A stretch of 64,000 bases of DNA, from assembly GCF_040274945.1 (NCBI RefSeq), contig NZ_JBEMAR010000003.1, positions 1 to 64,000 on the forward strand. The letters run 5' to 3'. The translations under genes and the position numbers were made by a program. The notes below the pieces were generated by a model. That model was not told the origin of the DNA. It saw only the letters and a list, made by a program, of their open reading frames with translations, and made no database searches. Positions 16,240 to 24,501 of the stretch are shown in pieces (within the stretch, counting starts at the first letter, position 1; every line of letters begins with the position of its first letter). This stretch comes from Carnobacterium_B sp040274945 (lineage in GTDB: Bacteria > Bacillota > Bacilli > Lactobacillales > Carnobacteriaceae).

Positions 16240-16910
16240 TTAATAACCTCCAGCGAATAGCCCACACCACGAGTGGCAACTATTTTGACATGAACTTCTA
16301 GTTCCGCTAATTTTTTTCGCAAATTACTTAAATGTACCCATATACTGTTCATTTCGATATCCGCATCCCAACCCCAGATGCGTTCGATCATTTGGTCGGC
16401 TGAAAAAATTTGTTTTGGATTTTCCATTAGTAATTGCAAAATTTGACATTCTTTGTTTGATAATTTTATTTCGTCTTGACCATTACTGATACGCATATTA
16501 TCTTTGTTCAACTCTAAATCTTCAAATGTTAAATTGTTCGCTTGTAAGACTGTTTTTCGGCGTGTCATTGCACGTACGCGTGCTAATAACTCTCCCATTG
16601 CAAATGGTTTTGTTAAATAATCATCTGCTCCAAGATCCAGTCCGTTGATACGATCCTCGATGGCTGATTTTGCTGTCAAAAGCAAAATTGGCGTTTCTTT
16701 ACCTTCTTTTCGCAACTTTTCTAGAACTTCTAGCCCAGAGCGTTTAGGCATCATAATATCAAGAATAAGCCCATCGTATTCAGCTAAGGAAGCATATTCA
16801 TAAGCATCTTCTCCATCATGAACACTATCCACAGTGTATCCTTGGTTTTCTAAAATCACTTGAATGGCACGAGCCAGATCTTGTTCATCTTCTGCTAACA
16901 AAAGGCGCAT
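16236..16910 (-). CDS. OmpR-family response regulator
   Basis: 224 residues. Receiver domain with acidic pocket (AEDEQD), phospho-acceptor Asp51 in LILDIMMP, Thr79-type switch in LLLTAK and Lys101 in LTKPF. The C-terminal winged helix (SNKECQILQLLMENPKQIF to WVHLSNLRKKL) is OmpR/PhoB type. AAGGAGG upstream of the ATG. First gene of the pair with the kinase. Targets are unknown; the neighbouring coupled VTC operon is a candidate by position only. Confidence 0.93.
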   Translation of the reverse strand: MRLLLAEDEQDLARAIQVILENQGYTVDSVHDGEDAYEYASLAEYDGLILDIMMPKRSGLEVLEKLRKEGKETPILLLTAKSAIEDRINGLDLGADDYLTKPFAMGELLARVRAMTRRKTVLQANNLTFEDLELNKDNMRISNGQDEIKLSNKECQILQLLMENPKQIFSADQMIERIWGWDADIEMNSIWVHLSNLRKKLAELEVHVKIVATRGVGYSLEVIK

Positions 16911-17052
16911 ATCAAAACCTCCTTAAAAGCTTCTTTTGATTAGCATAGGCCACTCGATTAAGATGTGCAACATAATTTGCAACAATAACAACCGCTGAAA
17001 GTACTCACTGAACACGCTAAGTCACTTATATACTTAGTTTTTTTTACTCTTC

Positions 17053-17090
17053 TTGTGAAAAATTGAAAGATACTATACTATTAATATATA
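17053..17090 (+). promoter_or_regulatory. candidate promoter(s) for the SAP-domain gene
   Basis: Two overlapping possibilities: TTGTGA (17053) with 15-base spacer to TATACT (17074-17079), or TTGAAA (17063-17068) with 16-base spacer to TATATA (17085-17090). A small CTAAGT/ACTTAG stem followed by eight T lies just upstream (17018-17045). Confidence 0.4.
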
Positions 17091-17144
17091 CGATTTATTC
17101 TGTTTTTTGGAAAGAAAATAGACTAATGAAAAGGAGGTTTTTTT

Positions 17145-17747
17145 GTGAATACTACTAATATCGACAAACAAAACAGCCATCTGGATTTGAGTGATCCAGA
17201 GGTTAAAGCTGTTTTTAAACTTTATCAAGATTATGCTGAAGTTCCTTATATTTCACCTGAACGTGATTTAGAAAAATGGGTAACTGGAGTATCTATTGGC
17301 TCTGAAAAGCTTGTACCAAAAAGAAATATGATTCGTTATGATGAAGGTTTATTGCCTGGTCATTTGATTTTATTGTGGCGTATAAATTTTGGTACATTTA
17401 CAAATACGAGCGGTTGTCCAAAATATTTTGAATACGATTATGGCATCAATGGTGCTCAAGCCTTAGATGAAATTCAAGAAAAAGGATATGCAAACGAACT
17501 TTCCGCATCTGATTCACTACCATATTTAAATGCCGCACAATTAAAAGCCATTTTAAAACAATATGAGATAGTGGGGTATTCTAAACTAAAAAAACCAGAA
17601 CTAATGGAACTGGCTAAAAAACAATTGACGGAGGAGCAACTTGCTCCCCATTTTAAAATCAGAGGGTATAAAATCACTCCATCTGGTGAAGAGTTGTTAT
17701 TAACTTATCCTGAACCTGTTGAGCATCATCCTAAAAAGAAATACTGA
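17145..17747 (+). CDS. SAP-like domain protein (200 aa)
   Basis: GTG start at 17145 with AAGGAGG upstream. The region LNAAQLKAILKQYEIVGYSK to KPELMELAKKQL (about residues 124-160) is a SAP-type helix-extended-helix motif, usually nucleic-acid binding. The N-terminal 110 residues contain LYQDYAEVPYISPERDLEKW and a conserved-looking GCPKYFEYDYG segment. Basic C-terminus HHPKKKY. Monocistronic, ending at the terminator 17761-17792. DNA or RNA binding is inferred; no enzymatic domain seen. Confidence 0.75.
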   Translation: MNTTNIDKQNSHLDLSDPEVKAVFKLYQDYAEVPYISPERDLEKWVTGVSIGSEKLVPKRNMIRYDEGLLPGHLILLWRINFGTFTNTSGCPKYFEYDYGINGAQALDEIQEKGYANELSASDSLPYLNAAQLKAILKQYEIVGYSKLKKPELMELAKKQLTEEQLAPHFKIRGYKITPSGEELLLTYPEPVEHHPKKKY

Positions 17748-17760
17748 TTTAGCTACGCAA

Positions 17761-17792
17761 AAAAACGGAGTAGAATGAACTACTCCGTTTTT
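17761..17792. terminator. bidirectional terminator
   Basis: Arms AAAAACGGAGTAG and CTACTCCGTTTTT with six-base loop, between the SAP-domain gene and the convergent GGDEF gene. Confidence 0.88.
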
Positions 17793-17797
17793 GCGTT

Positions 17798-18829
17798 CTA
17801 CTCACTTTCCAATGTAGCTCCAATTACTCTGTTTCTTCCTTGATTTTTGGCCTTGTATAAACAATGTTCGGCTAACCGAAACAGATTTTTCATATCTTTT
17901 TTTTGAGTAGAGGCAGCTAAACCAATCGATATAGTCATATTGATGCCAGCTCCATTTTCCAATAAAAATTCTTTACCTGCTACACTAGCTCTGAGTTTTT
18001 CGGCAATTTTTTTTTGTTCAGTATACGGTAAGTTGTTTAAAATCAAACAGAATTCTTCTCCTCCAACACGGTAAACCAGTTCACTATCTGGAGCTCCTAC
18101 CTTTAAAACTGTAGCTAGCTGTCGTAAGATAAAATTACCATTTGCATGTCCATACTTATCATTTATGCATTTAAAATGATCACTATCCAGCATCATGAAA
18201 GCTGTTGTTTCAACAGAATCATTTGCAGCAATCGATTGCCACTTTTTATTGAATTCCCTCATATTGTATAAACCAGTTAAGTAATCCACTTTTGCACGTT
18301 CTTGCTCTTTTAAAAATAAAGACCGAATTCTTATCAAGTCTTCAATAAATAATGTAACGGCAATAACTACACTACTTGAAAGAATCAGTACGGTTAAGCA
18401 AATAAAAGTACTCACTAAAATATCATCATATAAAAGAAATAAGTTCAGAGCAATAGTTGATACACAAATCGCATTAAGCATCAGTAAAATAGCATATCGG
18501 TTAAACCATTTCATTAGTTTTTTACACACATAGGGCAATACCAGACCAAGTACAATATATATAGACGCTGTTCGAATCGAACCAGGATTGATTCCCCAGA
18601 GTAAACGCAATGCTGCCAATAATAAAGCCATTGGAATAGAAACTGAGCTGCCAAAATAATAAACCAACAAAATTAAAATAATATGCCTGAAGTCTAAAAT
18701 AACATTTTCAGGTAATCTGACTGAAAATAGCATTAAAAGAGAACTCGTCACCCCAGATAAACCAATCATCCAGAGCCTTTGACTTAAGCTAAGTGTATAT
18801 ATTTTCTTTTTGGGAATCAGTTTAACCAA
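17798..18829 (-). CDS. membrane diguanylate cyclase (GGDEF), start uncertain
   Basis: About five or six transmembrane helices in the N-terminal 170 residues (5TM-type sensor: NVILDFRHIILILLVYYFG, VLGLVLPYVC and others), then a GGDEF domain with VDYLTGLYNMREF, LDSDHFKCINDKYGHANGN and RVGGEEFCLIL. The GGEEF signature and metal Asp are intact, so cyclic-di-GMP synthesis is likely. The start is a problem: TTG 18829 has no Shine-Dalgarno. The frame is open upstream to 18910 and encodes another hydrophobic stretch, with AAGGAG at 18902-18907 but no ATG/GTG/TTG after it. True start may be a rare codon upstream, or the 5' end is damaged. Confidence 0.8.
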   Translation of the reverse strand: MVKLIPKKKIYTLSLSQRLWMIGLSGVTSSLLMLFSVRLPENVILDFRHIILILLVYYFGSSVSIPMALLLAALRLLWGINPGSIRTASIYIVLGLVLPYVCKKLMKWFNRYAILLMLNAICVSTIALNLFLLYDDILVSTFICLTVLILSSSVVIAVTLFIEDLIRIRSLFLKEQERAKVDYLTGLYNMREFNKKWQSIAANDSVETTAFMMLDSDHFKCINDKYGHANGNFILRQLATVLKVGAPDSELVYRVGGEEFCLILNNLPYTEQKKIAEKLRASVAGKEFLLENGAGINMTISIGLAASTQKKDMKNLFRLAEHCLYKAKNQGRNRVIGATLESE

Positions 18830-18954
18830 TATATAGGATGCTGTAGTGAGAATCGAGATATTAGCAATAACATTTAAGAAAATAGATGTTAGCTTACAAA
18901 ACTCCTTCCATCAACCAGACATAGGAAATAATAACTACATAAATCAGTACTTTC

Positions 18955-19677
18955 TTAACAACACTTCTTTATCTTTTTTGAAGGTTTTCCAAAATAGTAA
19001 CCTTGTTGGATGAATATTCCTTGTTCTTTTAATCTGTCACTTGTCTCTTGATCTTCAATTCCTTCCACAATGAAATCGAGATGATAATCTTCAGAAAAAT
19101 GTTTCCAAGCAGTTAAGAACAGATTTAACGTCTCTTCATTTAAATCTTTTTTATCGCATTTTACAATCGAAAATTTAATTTGGTCTAGATAAGAAGTATA
19201 TTTCAAAACCTCATCTAACGAATTTTTCCCCGAACCTACATCATCTAATGCGATGTAATACCCTTTTTCTTTGATTGATAAAAAAGCAGATTGAAGCTGC
19301 TGATCAACTGTTAAAGCATCCAAATCATTCATTGAATCAACAAACAATGGTGCTTCTTCTGTTACTTCGATTATCAATTGTTCAGCAAATTGTTGCATGT
19401 TTGCTAAAAAAACATGCGTTTCCGGGTAAAGTAATTGATTTGGTGCAAAATTAATAGAAAATTTTTCTGTGGGTGCTGAATGCAACACTTGCGTCATTTC
19501 CTCTTGAAACCATTTCAAAAAACAGGAGTGCTCTTCTTGATTTTTTAAAATATTAGCCATTTTTCCTACTGGATAATACGGATTTTGTTCTTTATTTCTT
19601 AACAATACTTCATATCCAACTACTCGATTGTATCGTACATCGACTTTAGGTTGAAAGTAAAATTGAAATTCGTCCAT
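18955..19677 (-). CDS. EAL-domain c-di-GMP phosphodiesterase
   Basis: 240 residues, one EAL domain without sensor. Signature reads YEVLLR in place of EALLR. Conserved downstream positions are present: SINFAPNQ (Asn ligand), IEVTE (Glu), ALDDVGSG (the DDFGxG motif with V for F), Lys in QIKFSIVKC, VEGIE and QQGYYFGKP. All metal and catalytic residues appear retained, so the enzyme is probably active. GGGAGG upstream of the ATG. Located just upstream of the GGDEF gene in the same direction, 125 bases apart, suggesting a synthesis/degradation pair. Confidence 0.88.
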   Translation of the reverse strand: MDEFQFYFQPKVDVRYNRVVGYEVLLRNKEQNPYYPVGKMANILKNQEEHSCFLKWFQEEMTQVLHSAPTEKFSINFAPNQLLYPETHVFLANMQQFAEQLIIEVTEEAPLFVDSMNDLDALTVDQQLQSAFLSIKEKGYYIALDDVGSGKNSLDEVLKYTSYLDQIKFSIVKCDKKDLNEETLNLFLTAWKHFSEDYHLDFIVEGIEDQETSDRLKEQGIFIQQGYYFGKPSKKIKKCC

Positions 19678-19821
19678 TTAAAAGCCTCCCTTACTATTAT
19701 GTTAAATCGGTCACTTTCATTAAAAGATAAGTCAGACATCTATTCTCTCATTTGACCATTTAACTAGAGAACGGCTAAAGTTTAAATCATAGCTCACTTA
19801 TTAAGAATAATTGAAAGCTAA

Positions 19822-20277
19822 TTAATTAGTGTAGTGAGCAAGCAATTCCTCAGAACTATAAATCTGTTGCTCTATATTAATATTCAGTATTTTTTTAGCT
19901 AGTGCATTAAATGTATAGTGCTCATCAATCACTACTATATAATCATAATTAGACAACGTCGTTATAAACTCTTCATCCGAAATAATAAAGTTTTCAATCG
20001 CATCCACTTGGTTTGAGTATAAATAATATTTCCCTACATACTACGTATAATAGTTGTCTATATTTTCTTTATCTGCACTTACTATCAGGTAACTCGCGTT
20101 GTTCAACTCTTGATTGTCCTTCGTAATGCTTTTTATTAAATAAGGTATCTCATTTTCATAGCTCTTATTCATAAACATCATACCATTACTTTCAGATAAA
20201 ACTAAACCTGTAGAAAAAAACAACAGTAACATCGAACCGTATTGATAATTTTTTTTTGTTTTGATAGTTTTATTTGT
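19822..20277 (-). pseudogene. broken C-terminal part of a larger membrane protein
   Basis: One continuous minus-strand frame is interrupted by a single TAG at 20041-20043. The part before (about 20277 to 20044) reads NKTIKTKKNYQYGSMLLLFF then a polar domain (SYLIVSADKENIDNYYT). The part after (YVGKYYLYSNQ to SSEELLAHYTN, ending 19822) continues the same domain style. No start with Shine-Dalgarno is visible and a TGA precedes it. It looks like the C-terminus of a large membrane protein, possibly of an exopolysaccharide locus given the neighbouring c-di-GMP genes. Function not recognised. Confidence 0.55.
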
Positions 20278-20405
20278 TATTATTCAGTTATTGTGTCAAT
20301 CTTGTTCACAAGTGGTTAATACTATATAACGTTTTATCCACTATTTATTAAACTCTCTTTTATCTTCATGATACAAGTCTACTAGATTATTAAGATAACC
20401 TTAAA

Positions 20406-20573
20406 AATTATTCCCTTAATAAACGGCGGCGATATGCTTTATTAGATTTAACTAAAATTGATAAGCAATATGCGATAATATAAGAAAGTGAACAGCAAAA
20501 AGCTCGCTCATAAGACATTACCAAAATTCAAAAATTTCAAGGAGAACACCGACTGTTGAGTGAAAAAAACTGA
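20406..20573 (+). pseudogene. short coding remnant with two in-frame stops
   Basis: The plus-strand frame reads NYSLNKRRRYALLDLTKIDK then QYAII, TAA (20481-20483), ESEQQKARS, TAA (20511-20513), DITKIQKFQGEHRLLSEKN, TGA (20571-20573). The composition is clearly protein-like across all three pieces, suggesting a decayed gene tail. Family not recognised. Confidence 0.35.
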
Positions 20574-20602
20574 CCTGCTATTTCAACAGCAGGTCAGTTT
20601 TT
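20565..20602. terminator. terminator of the 200-residue hypothetical gene
   Basis: Arms AAAAACTGACCTGCT and AGCAGGTCAGTTTTT, loop ATTTCAAC. Downstream of the minus-strand gene ending at 20640. Confidence 0.85.
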
Positions 20603-20639
20603 ATCTGTTACAGCCCAAAAAATGACTGGTATTATTTAG

Positions 20640-21242
20640 TTACCCTAGCTTGATTGAAAATTCAAAACCAGTTGGATTTTCATTAAACGGTCTACCGGGT
20701 TCTTTAAAAATGAGTTCAATTCCAGTAACATCATCTGGCAAAGCGGGTGAAATGATATAGCTATAGCTTGTATGTCCAGTTGTTCCTCCACCACCTTCTG
20801 ATCGACAGATATATGTATCATCAATGAACATATCAAAAATATCAGGATAATAGTTGGATTCAATAGCCTCATTTCTCTCCTCCCAATCTATATCTAGATA
20901 CAACACACTAGCGTTAGCATACTGCCGAATAAAGGTTACCGTATACATGACTCCATCATTTTCATAAATCTTAAGCACTGGCACATATTTTTTGAATTCA
21001 ATAGGCACAACCATTGGCTTAAGACTAGCCTCCATCGCCATTGTCGTAAAGAGCGATTGTAAATACTCTTCATGAAGGTTGTACTCGTCGGCCAATTTAG
21101 AAATTACCTCATCTGGTGGAAAAATTGTATTTTTCCCCAGAATTTCTTTACGGTCATTTAACAATTCACAAAGTCTTTTATCAATGGATAAAAGACTTTC
21201 GTTATAATCAGTGTTTGGGTTTTCAGTTGGTTCAAATGTCAT
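20640..21242 (-). CDS. hypothetical protein (200 aa)
   Basis: Not recognised. The N-terminal third is helical (DYNESLLSIDKRLCELLNDR then KEILGKNTIFPPDEVISKLA), superficially like a chorismate-mutase-type helix pair but without its catalytic pattern. The remainder is beta-rich with VLYLDIDWEERN, a Gly-rich loop SEGGGGTTGH, and a C-terminal ISPALPDDVTGIELIF strand pair. No signal peptide or membrane helix. ATG at 21242 is preferred because GGAGG sits eight bases upstream; an in-frame ATG at 21257 overlaps that site. Monocistronic, terminator at 20565-20602. Confidence 0.7.
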   Translation of the reverse strand: MTFEPTENPNTDYNESLLSIDKRLCELLNDRKEILGKNTIFPPDEVISKLADEYNLHEEYLQSLFTTMAMEASLKPMVVPIEFKKYVPVLKIYENDGVMYTVTFIRQYANASVLYLDIDWEERNEAIESNYYPDIFDMFIDDTYICRSEGGGGTTGHTSYSYIISPALPDDVTGIELIFKEPGRPFNENPTGFEFSIKLG

Positions 21243-21334
21243 ACGTAGTTCCTCCATTTTTTCTAAATAAAATAATAGTTCTCCTTTTAGTATCCGGAAT
21301 TACAGCTTGAAGTTTCATTTAAACAAAGGAAATT

Positions 21335-22228
21335 TTAATTCGCTATATTATTTTTATCATACACCGTTTGTTCAAAATGAGCCACAGCACCAATCAAGTT
21401 AGCATCATTGTGAAATTCACAAACTTGAATGTTTAATTTTATATCATATGCCCTCTGACGTTCTAAATAAAAGGAAGTCCGTTCATGCAAACGTTGAATA
21501 AGGTCTTCTCTGACAGATATGCCCCCGCCAATAACAACCATATCAGGATTAAAACTAATAGAAAGGTTATAAATTCCGCGTGCTAAGGCATCAATAAGAC
21601 CATCCACATATTTAACAGCCAGTGGTTCTCCTCTATCCGCTTCTTTAAAAAGATACTTTCCATCCACAACTGTATCTAATCCCATTTCTTTTCCATAGCG
21701 TTCTGCAGTATGAACCGGACTTCCCATTTCACTTAACGTATGTTCACCATCTAACAACATATAACCAAATTCTCCTCCAAAAAGATCTTTCCCTTTAAAT
21801 AACTTACGATCAATAACAACGGATCCACCAATACCTGAACCAATGATTAAGAACAAAGCGTGTTGGATATTTTTTGCAGCGCCATGCCACACTTCTGCTA
21901 ATGCAGCACAATTAGCATCATTCTCCATTGAAACTGGCACTCCAAATAAATTTTCCCATTCTTTTTTGATTGGGAAAAAATGCAGATAAGGAACCGCACT
22001 GATTCCACTGATAGTTCCCTCTAGTGCATCAACAGCACCCGGGGCACTGATGGCCACACCTTTCACTGAATGATTTTTCGTAAAGTTATGATAAACCTTC
22101 ATCATTTCTTCTTTCATATCATCCCAATTTTTTGGTGTATAAAATGAACCTTTATTGCTTAACCCTTCATTTTCCCACAATCCAAATTTTACTGCTGATC
22201 CACCGATATCAAATACCACAATACTCAT
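21335..22228 (-). CDS. ROK family sugar kinase
   Basis: 297 residues, actin-like ATPase fold. Phosphate-1 loop VFDIGGSAVKFGL at the N-terminus, sugar-binding MENDANCAALAE, phosphate-2 IIGSGIGGSVVID, and adenosine loop VVIGGGIS. The ROK zinc motif (CxCGxxGCxE) is absent and the usual GEIGH is GEFGYM, so the zinc site is lost; this resembles the BglK/short-ROK branch that acts on beta-glucosides or related sugars. GGGGAG precedes the ATG. Monocistronic. Substrate unresolved. Confidence 0.87.
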   Translation of the reverse strand: MSIVVFDIGGSAVKFGLWENEGLSNKGSFYTPKNWDDMKEEMMKVYHNFTKNHSVKGVAISAPGAVDALEGTISGISAVPYLHFFPIKKEWENLFGVPVSMENDANCAALAEVWHGAAKNIQHALFLIIGSGIGGSVVIDRKLFKGKDLFGGEFGYMLLDGEHTLSEMGSPVHTAERYGKEMGLDTVVDGKYLFKEADRGEPLAVKYVDGLIDALARGIYNLSISFNPDMVVIGGGISVREDLIQRLHERTSFYLERQRAYDIKLNIQVCEFHNDANLIGAVAHFEQTVYDKNNIAN

Positions 22229-22601
22229 CTAGTCACTCCCCACCATTCAAAATAACACCGTTTTCATTTTGTTCTCTATTAAATATTATTTAATTTTTCA
22301 AGTACTAGTCAAGACGATGCAAAAAAAAAGCATCTTTATTTTTTATTTCTGTAAATTGAACTAAATCAATGTTTCTAAACGAAAAAGACTCTACATTTAG
22401 TATAGCGAACTACTCATTTATTAACAAACATTCTTTTATTAATTTTTTATTTCAAGGCCATTTTCTTGATACTAGAGCTGCCTTTGTTATTTTTAAATAA
22501 CCTGGATTCTTATCTACTCTAATAAAACCGCTTATTTTTTCTATAATCTTTTATTTATGCTATGCTCTTATAAAAAAGTAAATAGAATAGAGGTAGTTGA
22601 A
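22229..22601. other. intergenic region between ROK kinase and TRIC channel genes
   Basis: A+T-rich spacer holding the divergent promoters. On the plus strand TGCTATGCT at 22558-22566 is an extended -10 element about 35 bases before the channel start. No hairpin terminator, ORF or repeat of note was seen. Confidence 0.4.
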
Positions 22602-23228
22602 ATGGCAGGAATGACGTGGGAAATTCTAAATATCATTGGTACAATTGCTTTTGCAATAAGTGGTGCATTTATCGCAATCAAAGTAAACTATGATATTCTT
22701 GGAGTTTATATTTTAGGCTTTACAACAGCATTTGGAGGAGGACTTATTCGTAATTTAGTTATTGGTATTCCTGTCCAAAATATTTGGATGCAAAGTACTT
22801 TATTTAAGTTTGCTTTTTTAGCGATTACCTTAGTATTGCTCTTTCCTAACATTTGGAATATTCTTTGGAAAGTGAACAGCATCGAGTTTTTTGATGCTAT
22901 TGGTTTAGCAGCGTTTGCCATTCAAGGTGCAAATTATGCTGTTTCCACTGAAGTTCCGGCAGTCGCAGTCGTTCTTGCTGCTGTTATCACGGGTGCAGGT
23001 GGAGGATTGTTAAGAGACATATTTGCCGGACGTAAACCTATGATTTTCCATTCAGATGTTTACGCTTTATGGGCTGCAATCGCTGGGCTGATTATTGGAT
23101 TAAATTGGGTCAGTGGTTCTTATGTAACGATTATACTCTTCATTTCAATTGTTGTTTTAAGAGTGATGTCCCTTTACTTCAATTGGAGTCTTCCGCACTC
23201 TTTCTATCCAAAAAATAAAAAAGATTAG
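22602..23228 (+). CDS. TRIC-type (UPF0126) cation channel family protein
   Basis: 208 residues with seven predicted transmembrane helices in two repeats, each with the Gly-rich signature: TTAFGGGLIRNLVIG in the first and ITGAGGGLLRDIFAGRKP in the second. These are the bacterial homologues of trimeric intracellular cation channels, formerly UPF0126 (YvgT/YadS). Start chosen at 22602 with GAGG upstream; an earlier in-frame ATG at 22557 lacks one. Monocistronic. Ion specificity (often potassium or glycine in the family) is not determined. Confidence 0.87.
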   Translation: MAGMTWEILNIIGTIAFAISGAFIAIKVNYDILGVYILGFTTAFGGGLIRNLVIGIPVQNIWMQSTLFKFAFLAITLVLLFPNIWNILWKVNSIEFFDAIGLAAFAIQGANYAVSTEVPAVAVVLAAVITGAGGGLLRDIFAGRKPMIFHSDVYALWAAIAGLIIGLNWVSGSYVTIILFISIVVLRVMSLYFNWSLPHSFYPKNKKD

Positions 23229-23944
23229 TTAGGTTTGATTAGATATCTTACTTTAAATAACATTCGGAATTCGGAAATAAACCTGTCAAAATGAGATTAT
23301 TCATTTAACCTAGATAACCTAAGAAAAGAAAATTGAACTGTAGAATATATATGTATGAGTAAAAACGATAACAGAAGTGTACCGGGGCTAGTAGCACAGG
23401 TTTCACTAACTCATGTTACTATTTTGAAGATTAAATAATAAATAAACTTATTCTATGATATTACATTCATTATATTTCTTAGTTTAATCCATTATTATTT
23501 CAATTACAACAGTTAAGGTATAGCACTATTACTATATGTAGTAAAAAACTTTACAGTTTAAAGTCAATTAGAAATCTTATTTCGCAAAGAATTTCTTATA
23601 ACTTCCCTTTTTATTTTTATAAGCCTTCAGATAGTTAGAGGCACAGTGCTGTGACAGCACTGTGCCTCTAATAAAAGTGTCTATAATTTTTAGTGTTGAT
23701 AGATTATTCAAAATACTTACCAAAAAATTCTGGAGGAATAGGGTGGATTGTAGCCCTGTAAAGGATTCAATGAGAATTATAAACCGTTAGAGCTTCAGCG
23801 ATTATGGTTTGTTTGAAGCTTGAAAGTCTGTAAGACTATAGGCTTACAGGCGGTCCATGCTCCACAAGCAAATCCGTCCATTCCAGAAGAATTTAATTTT
23901 GAAGCATTCACACCATTTGTCATACAACCTAATAAAATTCCTCA
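23229..23944. other. 716-bp gene-free region
   Basis: No convincing gene on either strand. It holds a perfect 17-bp stem with a three-base loop (23635-23671), and weaker inverted pairs at 23787-23826 (GAGCTTCA with TGAAGCTT) and 23830-23851 (CTGTAAG with CTTACAG). The 3' part (23880-23930) has short protein-like runs but no open frame. It may be a decayed locus. Confidence 0.4.
23635..23671. repeat. perfect 17-bp inverted repeat, 3-base loop
   Basis: TTAGAGGCACAGTGCTG, loop TGA, then the exact complement. It lacks a downstream T-run, so it is not an ordinary intrinsic terminator. It is also G+C-richer than its surroundings. Confidence 0.85.
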
Positions 23945-24205
23945 TTACCTACTTTTCATTAACAAATTAATTGCTTGTTGAATACTTTCTTCTCCAGTGC
24001 TGCCATCTTTGATATTTTTTTGAACACATTCCACTAAGTTTTCAGCCACAATTAAACTAATTGCACGATCGAGACTGGAACGAACCGCTGATAATTGTGT
24101 CACGATATCTGCACATTCTTTTCCTTCATCAATCATATTCAACACTCCATGCAATTGACCATCGGAACGTTTCAACCGGTTTACTATCTTTGCATTGTAT
24201 TCCAT
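23945..24205 (-). CDS. cstR: CsoR-family persulfide-sensing repressor (CstR type)
   Basis: 86 residues, DUF156/CsoR four-helix-bundle repressor. Cys31 (GKECADIV) and Cys60 (NLVECVQ) occupy the two sensor positions, while the copper-ligand His four residues before the second Cys is Asn56. That pattern marks CstR, the persulfide/sulfite sensor of Staphylococcus, rather than copper-sensing CsoR. Start ATG overlaps the stop of the upstream rhodanese gene (TAATG). It is the last gene of the rhodanese/CoA-disulfide reductase operon and probably autoregulates it through operators at 26629-26671. Confidence 0.88.
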   Translation of the reverse strand: MEYNAKIVNRLKRSDGQLHGVLNMIDEGKECADIVTQLSAVRSSLDRAISLIVAENLVECVQKNIKDGSTGEESIQQAINLLMKSR

Positions 24206-24501
24206 TAGATAACTTCTCCTCTCCAAGCAGAAATTCCGCCCATGACATTTGTTACTTTGTATCCTTCCTTAGCCAGTTCTTGGCACGCCATTGAAGAACG
24301 AGCTCCTGAGTGACACATAACATAATACTCTTCATTTTTATCTAATTTTTGCTTAACAGATGATAGAGCGCTTAAAGGAACATGAATCGCTCCTTCTAAA
24401 TGTCCCTCTTCCCATTCATTGTCTTCTCTCACGTCGACTAAAGGAAGTTTTCCTTTTTTCCATTTTTGTTCAAACTCTGGCATTGATATCGAATGATACA
24501 T
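24205..24501 (-). CDS. rhodanese domain protein
   Basis: 98-residue single-domain rhodanese. LVDVREDNEWEEGHLEGAIH is the conserved CH2A region and CHSGARS is the active-site loop with the persulfide-carrying Cys. Transfers sulfane sulfur between thiols, thiosulfate and cyanide-type acceptors. Start and stop overlap neighbours by one base (TAATG at both ends), so it is tightly coupled between the CoA-disulfide reductase and cstR. Confidence 0.92.
   Translation of the reverse strand: MYHSISMPEFEQKWKKGKLPLVDVREDNEWEEGHLEGAIHVPLSALSSVKQKLDKNEEYYVMCHSGARSSMACQELAKEGYKVTNVMGGISAWRGEVI

Noticed and set aside
13408..16910. GH1 gene as part of the VTC operon
   Set aside because: An 18-bp terminator (13286-13330) separates it from the VTC gene, and no overlap exists.
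22557..22604. Longer start for the TRIC-like gene
   Set aside because: The extra N-terminal residues lack a ribosome binding site, while ATG 22602 has one and gives the family length.
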